This document shows, piece after piece, positions 7,901 through 11,623 of a stretch of 11,623 nucleotides of DNA. The stretch covers positions 1 to 11,623 of the forward strand of contig CAMHMG010000087.1 of NCBI GenBank assembly GCA_946186175.1, read 5' to 3'. Position 1 is the stretch's first letter; the number at the start of each line of letters is the position of its first letter. Both the position numbers and the translations under genes were made by a program. The notes beneath the pieces were generated by a model, which saw only the letters and a list, made by a program, of their open reading frames with translations, had not been told where the DNA came from and did not search any database. Source of the stretch: an uncultured Clostridia bacterium. Its GTDB lineage: Bacteria > Bacillota > Clostridia > Lachnospirales > Lachnospiraceae.

Positions 7901-8002
7901 GATGAGGATGTGCAGCGAAGTCTACAGGCAGGACTTAATGCTCATCTTTCAAAGCCTGTTGAACCTGACGTGCTTTTTGAAACCTTGGAAACTATGATAT
8001 AA
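4916..8002 (+). CDS. Membrane hybrid sensor histidine kinase with PAS-like domain and two receiver domains
   Basis: A 1028-aa protein starting at ATG 4916, with AGGCGGGG (4899-4906) as ribosome site. Order of parts: membrane segment 12-34; extracytoplasmic sensor about 35-290, with the look of a double-Cache domain; membrane segment about 298-320; a Glu/Gln-rich coiled coil (335-365); a cytoplasmic PAS-like domain (about 368-495); HisKA with FLSNMSHEIRTPMNAI and phospho-acceptor His529; an HATPase domain with NILGNAVKFTP, ADTGIGM and GSSGLGMAI motifs; receiver 1 (about 768-890, phospho-acceptor Asp823); receiver 2 (about 907-1026, Asp959). Both receivers keep the acidic pocket, the Thr and the Lys of the SKP motif. 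There is no HPt, DNA-binding or GGDEF output domain, so the signal must pass to a separate phosphotransfer protein or act by contact. The ligand is unknown; dCache sensors often bind small molecules such as amino acids. uvrC follows after 12 bp. Confidence 0.93.
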   Translation: MGSENKRKKGIMPIIVIGSVIVAGILIIGTLLMGRQASNDTGIAVRNVSLLYLEELAGRREQVVESVLDDYISDIDIALGLMDKEDLQSVEKFQAYQTRMKQLYSLEKFAFVGSDGLIYTSRGTRTDIDEYDFDYNTLSEPEISVKNVNGDNKKVIIAVPVDRLSFQGDTLVACFVEIDMDNLLSVISLQSNNNTTFCNIYNKDGISLANMVLAGLASEDNLLTAMEHADFEDAYSIDKLREDFAEANKGVISFTYNDIKVTLYYVPVSGTDWMLTYLIRESVISEQINTISDRIITRSLVLSVMAAVILAGVFALVIVQSKKAAKLTLDKEISETENRVRQEELEEQLALQEELLDQEKLRTQQNSMITALASDYRSVYYIDLDSDDGICYQNDKSVDDGIKQGSHFHFASTFSEYAQKYVDESYRDGFLEFIKPDSIREKLANEVIISYRYLIIRDGKESYEMLRMAGVRHAEDRDDHWIHAVGVGFTDIDKDMRDSLEKSQALSDALKTAEEASKAKTVFLSNMSHEIRTPMNAIIGLDSLALNEENISDTTRDYLEKIGGSAQHLLSLINDILDMSRIESGRMALRNEEFSFSKLLEQVNTIISGQCKDKGLEYKCNIKGHIDDYYVGDSTKLKQVLINILGNAVKFTPEGGNVDLSVEKTGGFANKSTLKFIMADTGIGMSKEYIPKIFETFSQEDELAANKYGSSGLGMAITKSIVEMMNGNIEVESEKGVGTTFTVTVTLLDSEKDHSKDGEGIEVTPEEMTVLVVDDDPVACDHAKMVLGKLGVTTETASSGQEAVEMVKLRHARMEPYNLIVVDWQMPEMDGVETTRQIRTEIGDESAIIILTAYNWDDILDEAIAAGVDSFISKPLFTGNLLDEFKNALKKKGEASESKKAELNGRRILVAEDVDINAQILMNILEMRDIKSEHAINGKVAVDMFRQNPEGYYDAILMDMRMPEMDGLQATEHIREMDRPDAKTIPIIALTANAFDEDVQRSLQAGLNAHLSKPVEPDVLFETLETMI

Positions 8003-8014
8003 TGGTAAATATGT

Positions 8015-10051
8015 ATGAGAGACGGATTTGACCTAAAGGAGGAACTTAAGAAATTACCGGATCGTCCGGGTGTGTATATAATGCACGCTGCGGATGACGA
8101 GATAATATACGTGGGGAAGGCCATCAACCTTAATAAAAGGGTGAGGTCTTATTTTCGTGCGCATGTTAATCGTGGTCCGAAGATTGATAAAATGATCTCT
8201 CTGATCGATTACTTTGAGTATATTGTCACAGATTCGGAATTAGAGGCTTTAGTGCTTGAGAATACCCTTATCAAGGAGCATAGTCCTAAGTACAATACAA
8301 TGCTTAAGGATGACAAGAGCTATCCCTTTATGAAGGTGACTGTGCAGGAGGATTTTCCGAGAGTATTGTTTGCAAGACAGATGAGGAGAGATGGAGCTAA
8401 GTATTACGGTCCCTATACCAGCGCGGCAGCCGTCAAGGATACCATTGAACTATTGAAGAAACTATATGGAATACGCACCTGTAACAAATCCCTTCCAAAA
8501 GAAATCGGAGTGGGCAGACCGTGTCTATATTATCAGATGGGACAATGTGCTGCACCATGCCAGGGATATATCAGTAAGGAGGAATATTCAGAAAAGATAG
8601 ATAATCTTCTTGGATTTTTGAATGGTGACTATAAGAAGGTTATTCGTGACCTTGAGGCGAAGATGAAAGAGAAGGCAGCTGCTTATGAATTCGAGGAGGC
8701 TGCAACATATCGTGATCTTATAGAGAGCGTGAAGCATGTGACGGGCTCTCAGAGAGTTGTGAAGACTGGTGGAATCGACCGTGATGTTATTGCTATGGCC
8801 AAGAAAGAATCGGAGATTGTGGTGTCAGTGTTCTTTGTTCGTGACGGAAAGCTTCTCGGAAGGGAACATTTTCACATGAATTATCAGCCTGACATTTATG
8901 ATAATGTTGAGCAGGAAGAACTTTCCCGGAATAATCAGGATTTGTTGCCGGGAAAAGAACAGAAATTGACTACGGTTAATAAGCAGGAAAAATTGTCGGG
9001 AAAAGAACGGAAATTGACTACGGTTAATGAGCAGAATATGTTAAATGAAGATGAACAGGATACATTTTTCGAAAATGAACAGGTAGTTGCGGAAGACTAT
9101 GATAAGATAGGCTCGCAGGTCATGGGGGCATTTATCAAGCAGTACTACAACGGAACTCCATTTGTGCCGAATGAGCTCTTGATAGAGTTTGAGATTGATG
9201 AGTGTGGGCTTATCGAGGAATGGCTTTCCAAACTTCGTGGCGGAAGAGTGCATATTATTACTCCGAAAAAAGGTGAAAAATACAAGATGATAGATCTTGC
9301 CCGTGAGAATGCTTCCGTGGTACTTTCAAGAGATCTGGAAAAGATAAAGCGTGAGGAGGCAAGAACAGTGGGGGCTGCGAGAGAACTTGCTGCTATGCTG
9401 GGCCTTCCAAGTGCTGACAGATTAGAAGCGTTTGATATATCCAATACCAGCGGATATCAGTCAGTGGCGTCTATGGTTGTGTTTGAAAAAGGACGTGCAC
9501 GAAAGAATGCATACCGAAAGTTTAAGTTAAAAACTGTGAAGGGACCTGATGATTATAAGAGCATGGAAGAGGTCCTTACAAGACGTTTTACGGATGAACG
9601 ATTTGACGTTATGCCGGATATTTTAATGATGGATGGTGGAAGAGGTCAGGTCAATGTAGCTTTAAAAGTCCTGGAGAATCTGAAACTTAATATTCCTGTC
9701 TGTGGTATGGTCAAGGATGATAACCACAGGACAAGAGGTCTATACTATAACAATCAGGAGATTAATTTTCCTAAAAACAGCGAAGTATTTGGAATGATAA
9801 CAAGACTGCAGGATGAGGCACACCGCTTTGCGATAACCTATCACAAGAGTCTTCGCGGTAAGGAACAGGTGCACAGTATATTGGATGACATCAAGGGCGT
9901 GGGACCTGCAAGAAGAAAGGCTCTTATGCAGCATTTTGCGGAGATAGGAAAGATCAAGGCTGCATCTGTAGAGGAGCTTATGAAGGTCAAAGGAATCACA
10001 CCGGAAGTAGCGGGTGAGATATATAGATTTTTCCATGATGAAGATAGTTAG
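8015..10051 (+). CDS. uvrC: Excinuclease ABC subunit C (UvrC) with a polar insertion
   Basis: A 678-aa UvrC; most are about 590-625 aa. UvrC makes the two cuts flanking a DNA lesion in nucleotide excision repair, after recruitment by UvrB. In order: GIY-YIG nuclease for the 3' cut (about 14-95, with GVYIM and YVGKA); four cysteines Cys156, Cys170, Cys178 and Cys182, matching the [4Fe-4S] cluster reported for UvrC; UVR motif for UvrB binding (about 206-241); RNase H-like nuclease for the 5' cut (about 365-612), with Asp474 in EAFDISN, Asp540 in MMDGGRGQ and His603 in HRFAITYH; and C-terminal helix-hairpin-helix motifs (about 621-674). Residues about 293-362 are an extra Gln/Glu/Asn/Lys-rich segment holding two 16-residue repeats. 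The start at ATG 8015 gives the standard MxDGFDLKEELKKLPDRPGVY beginning. No good ribosome site precedes it, so translation may be coupled to the kinase gene ending 12 bp upstream. Confidence 0.96.
   Translation: MRDGFDLKEELKKLPDRPGVYIMHAADDEIIYVGKAINLNKRVRSYFRAHVNRGPKIDKMISLIDYFEYIVTDSELEALVLENTLIKEHSPKYNTMLKDDKSYPFMKVTVQEDFPRVLFARQMRRDGAKYYGPYTSAAAVKDTIELLKKLYGIRTCNKSLPKEIGVGRPCLYYQMGQCAAPCQGYISKEEYSEKIDNLLGFLNGDYKKVIRDLEAKMKEKAAAYEFEEAATYRDLIESVKHVTGSQRVVKTGGIDRDVIAMAKKESEIVVSVFFVRDGKLLGREHFHMNYQPDIYDNVEQEELSRNNQDLLPGKEQKLTTVNKQEKLSGKERKLTTVNEQNMLNEDEQDTFFENEQVVAEDYDKIGSQVMGAFIKQYYNGTPFVPNELLIEFEIDECGLIEEWLSKLRGGRVHIITPKKGEKYKMIDLARENASVVLSRDLEKIKREEARTVGAARELAAMLGLPSADRLEAFDISNTSGYQSVASMVVFEKGRARKNAYRKFKLKTVKGPDDYKSMEEVLTRRFTDERFDVMPDILMMDGGRGQVNVALKVLENLKLNIPVCGMVKDDNHRTRGLYYNNQEINFPKNSEVFGMITRLQDEAHRFAITYHKSLRGKEQVHSILDDIKGVGPARRKALMQHFAEIGKIKAASVEELMKVKGITPEVAGEIYRFFHDEDS
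8945..9040 (+). repeat. Two tandem 48-bp direct repeats inside uvrC
   Basis: Copies at 8945-8992 and 8993-9040 agree at about 41 of 48 positions. The first 39 bases differ at only three positions, and most changes cluster at the copy ends. The unit is a whole number of codons (16 residues, LxGKExKLTTVNxQ core), so the duplication keeps the frame. Confidence 0.9.
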
Positions 10052-10107
10052 ATTTATTTTCAGGTTGTCTTGGATGATTTGTTCGATGAAATTCATTCAA
10101 CAAGGTT

Positions 10108-11094
10108 TCACCTCGCCGGAATCCATATCCTCACAACGGTTCCACCCTCCTGTCTCATGGCAAAGGAAATGCTACCGCCGCACATCACGGAAAGACGTTC
10201 ACGAATGTTATTGATGGCAATATGTGGTTCCATGTTGTCATCAACGTCATTATTGGTTTCATCAAAGCCCGGACCGTTATCTATAACGATGATTTCACAC
10301 CCGTTATCCGTTTCATTAGTCTGAACGGATATATACAGAGGATCTAATTCCGGGTCGACCCCGTATTTGATGGAGTTCTCGATGATGGGCTGCAGTGTCA
10401 GAGGTGGGATGCGGAAGTTCATATGCGGTGTATCGAACTCCACGAACAGCTCGCCTTCAAACCGTACCTGCTCGATTGCAAGATATGTCCGGACATGCTC
10501 TAATTCTTCTTTGAACGGTATAGTTCCGTCCTTTGCGATAGCAGAGAAATTCTTTCTAAGATAATTGGTAAAGTTATCAATTGTCTCTACAGCTTTCTTA
10601 GGATTTTGTTCACAAAGATAATGGATACTGGTCATGGTGTTGTAGATAAAATGCGGGCGCATCTGTAATACCATGATACTTGCCTGCGCTCTGACATTTT
10701 CCTCACGCTCTCTGATATACTGCTCCATATTGTCGGTAATAATGAAAATGAGCATGAACAATGTAGAGACAGAAGTGCCGATAACAATGAGCAAAAGACC
10801 ATACGAAAGCATCTGTATTAACATACATATGATAGGAATAATAATATATAGGGTAAATGCCTTCTGTTGCTTATCAGTCAGATGTTTTTGTTTCTGAAAA
10901 AGTGTAGCCAGATTAAGCAGCATTAACGTGGCAGGGAAAAACAGCAGAACAGGATATAGAGGACCACGACGGTATATGTTATCCTCTGTGATGTAATAAA
11001 TGATGGTGGTGAACTGCGTTATGGTAAGAAGTATTACATAACCCGCAAGAAGTACGCATGCGGTGTACATAGTACGGCTTTTCCATGGATTCAT
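10108..11094 (-). CDS. LytS/YehU-type sensor histidine kinase, probably N-terminally truncated by IS66
   Basis: Read from ATG 11094, 328 aa remain. There are about four membrane segments (roughly 13-35, 47-66, 83-105, 107-121). A His_kinase (PF06580-type) region follows with QMRPHFIYN, phospho-acceptor His148, then an HATPase domain with LQPIIENSIKYG (N box, about 234-245), VIDNGPGF and a late GG(T)V strand. Such kinases usually signal to LytTR-type regulators, but none lies beside it here. Related Lachnospiraceae kinases, as I recall them, carry extra membrane helices before the TQFTTIIYYI..NIYRRGPLYP segment, which here begins almost at the N-terminus. The frame is open upstream of the ATG through AAA-TGT-ACA-GGC to the IS66 end at 11107 and stops at 11134-11136 inside the IS. 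No ribosome site precedes the ATG. So this is probably the remnant of a longer gene. It may still be translated, but is likely defective. It converges with uvrC across 56 bp that hold no clear terminator. Confidence 0.85.
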   Translation of the reverse strand: MNPWKSRTMYTACVLLAGYVILLTITQFTTIIYYITEDNIYRRGPLYPVLLFFPATLMLLNLATLFQKQKHLTDKQQKAFTLYIIIPIICMLIQMLSYGLLLIVIGTSVSTLFMLIFIITDNMEQYIREREENVRAQASIMVLQMRPHFIYNTMTSIHYLCEQNPKKAVETIDNFTNYLRKNFSAIAKDGTIPFKEELEHVRTYLAIEQVRFEGELFVEFDTPHMNFRIPPLTLQPIIENSIKYGVDPELDPLYISVQTNETDNGCEIIVIDNGPGFDETNNDVDDNMEPHIAINNIRERLSVMCGGSISFAMRQEGGTVVRIWIPAR

Positions 11095-11098
11095 GCCT

Positions 11099-11106
11099 GT
11101 ACATTT
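11099..11106. repeat. Candidate 8-bp target site duplication (left copy)
   Basis: GTACATTT directly borders the inferred IS66 end. IS66 elements usually duplicate 8 bp of target. The right copy lies outside the window, so this is inferred from position only. Confidence 0.35.
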
Positions 11107-11146
11107 GTAAGCGGCAAAAATAAAGCGTCTTTTTCAGTACCTTCAC

Positions 11147-11180
11147 CCTTGATATACTTGTAAGATAAATTATATCAAGG
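11147..11180 (+). other. Inverted repeat at the IS66 left end that covers part of the tnpA ribosome site
   Basis: CCTTGATATA (11147-11156) is the exact reverse complement of TATATCAAGG (11171-11180), with a 14-nt loop. In RNA the right arm would bury AAGG, the first half of the AAGGAGG ribosome site of tnpA. No T-tract follows. Confidence 0.7.
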
Positions 11181-11183
11181 AGG
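11178..11183 (+). promoter_or_regulatory. AGGAGG ribosome binding site that decides the tnpA start
   Basis: AGGAGG ends 1 nt before ATG 11185, too close for use, and 7 nt before the in-frame ATG 11191, which is therefore the likely start. Confidence 0.7.
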
Positions 11184-11190
11184 AATGCCT

Positions 11191-11592
11191 ATGGATACAA
11201 AAACGATGGAAATGCGTTTGACTCAGTGGATGCCGATATTTGAGGAGCAGGCAAAAAGCGGCATGGGAAAGGATGAATGGTGCAAAGCTAACGGCATCAG
11301 ACGATGGGAGTTTTATAAGCGGCAAAGAGAATGCAGAAATTATATTCTGGAGAATGCTTCCGGATGCGAAAAACTGCCGGTACCTGCCGGCAATCTTCCA
11401 TCCTTTTTTGAGATACCGGTAAATCACCAGACACCATCTGTGGAGACTGGGCTTACAGAATCAGATTCCATAAAGGATAAAAGCGATGGCTCCCATATTA
11501 TGATCAATTATGGGAATTTCAGCATTGATGTAGCAGGACCGGTGAACGGCAAAACACTAAGAGAAGTGATAAGGGCTGTTGCTGATGCTTGA
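11191..11592 (+). CDS. tnpA: IS66 family accessory protein TnpA
   Basis: A 133-aa protein from ATG 11191. IS66 elements need three proteins, TnpA, TnpB and the DDE transposase TnpC; the precise role of TnpA is unsettled. The N-terminal part reads as a helix-turn-helix of the IS66 TnpA type: WMPIFEEQAKSGMGKDEWCKANGIRRWEFYKRQRECR, shown here only as its key WxxIFEEQ, DEWC and FYKRQRECR elements, at about residues 10-47. A variable linker follows, then the C-terminal strand-helix segment INYGNFSIDVAGPVNGKTLR, which is also usual for the family. The stop overlaps the start of tnpB by 8 nt, suggesting coupled translation. No frameshift or stop is seen. Confidence 0.88.
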   Translation: MDTKTMEMRLTQWMPIFEEQAKSGMGKDEWCKANGIRRWEFYKRQRECRNYILENASGCEKLPVPAGNLPSFFEIPVNHQTPSVETGLTESDSIKDKSDGSHIMINYGNFSIDVAGPVNGKTLREVIRAVADA

Positions 11593-11623
11593 TCCTCTTG
11601 AACCTGATACACTGTTCTTATTC
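11585..11623 (+). CDS. tnpB: IS66 family TnpB, first 13 codons (3' end outside window)
   Basis: ATG 11585 opens a frame reading MLDPLEPDTLFLF up to the window edge. This nearly matches the usual IS66 TnpB (Orf2) N-terminus. The start overlaps the last 8 nt of tnpA in another frame, as is common in IS66. Only the N-terminus can be judged. Confidence 0.75.
   Translation, partial: MLDPLEPDTLFLF

Larger units (their letters stand above)
11107..11623 (+). mobile_element. IS66-family insertion sequence, left part
   Basis: The left end is placed at 11107 because GTAAGCG there matches the conserved tip of IS66 terminal inverted repeats. tnpA and the first codons of tnpB follow in the standard IS66 order; the large transposase gene tnpC and the right end lie beyond the window. 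The element sits 12 bp upstream of the first usable Met of the LytS-type kinase and points away from it. Confidence 0.8.

Noticed and set aside
8011..8013. ATG at 8011 as the uvrC start.
   Set aside because: It is in another frame. ATG 8015 gives the conserved UvrC N-terminus.
8945..9040. CRISPR-like or minisatellite array.
   Set aside because: Only two adjoining copies with no spacers, in frame within uvrC; an internal coding duplication explains it.
10080..10104. TTGTT...AACAA hairpin between uvrC and the LytS-type kinase gene, as a bidirectional terminator.
   Set aside because: The stem is short, with a mismatch and too small a loop, and no T-tract follows on either strand.

Overview
The window looks like chromosome from a low-to-moderate GC Gram-positive anaerobe of the Clostridia, most likely a Lachnospiraceae relative (Butyrivibrio, Roseburia or Coprococcus type). 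This rests on AGGAGG ribosome sites with frequent TTG starts, the style of the hybrid histidine kinase and LytS-like kinase, and the IS66 element. The genus is an inference; there is no rRNA or other marker here.

Left part (1-2562, + strand): the C-terminal third or so of a type III restriction endonuclease subunit (res) enters from the left edge and ends at 1053. After about 110 bp with a candidate promoter and an 18-bp perfect palindrome comes a two-gene unit. The first gene encodes a 97-aa lipoprotein precursor with two copies of an E-x-P-E-x-IYGPPE motif. The second encodes a radical SAM/SPASM enzyme (TTG start at 1480). The pair resembles the 'rSAM/lipoprotein' pairs known mainly from Bacteroidetes, so the lipoprotein is probably the substrate of the enzyme. 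This is the most interesting locus in the window.

Middle (2563-10051, + strand): ftsH (TTG start at 2736) encodes the membrane AAA+ zinc protease and ends in a very clear intrinsic terminator. A separate promoter with an extended -10 box and a 5'-terminal RNA stem-loop precede a 1028-aa membrane hybrid histidine kinase with two receiver domains. uvrC follows after 12 bp and is probably co-transcribed. This UvrC carries an unusual polar insertion of about 60 residues containing an in-frame 48-bp tandem duplication.

Right part (10052-11623): a LytS/YehU-type histidine kinase lies on the minus strand, convergent with uvrC. Its reading frame stays open from the ATG back to the left end of an IS66-family element at about 11107, so the kinase has probably lost its N-terminus to that insertion. 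The IS66 element (tnpA, start of tnpB) runs off the right edge. A 10-bp inverted repeat at its left end would pair with part of the tnpA ribosome site.

No tRNA, rRNA or CRISPR array was seen, and no gene-free stretch exceeds 300 bp.
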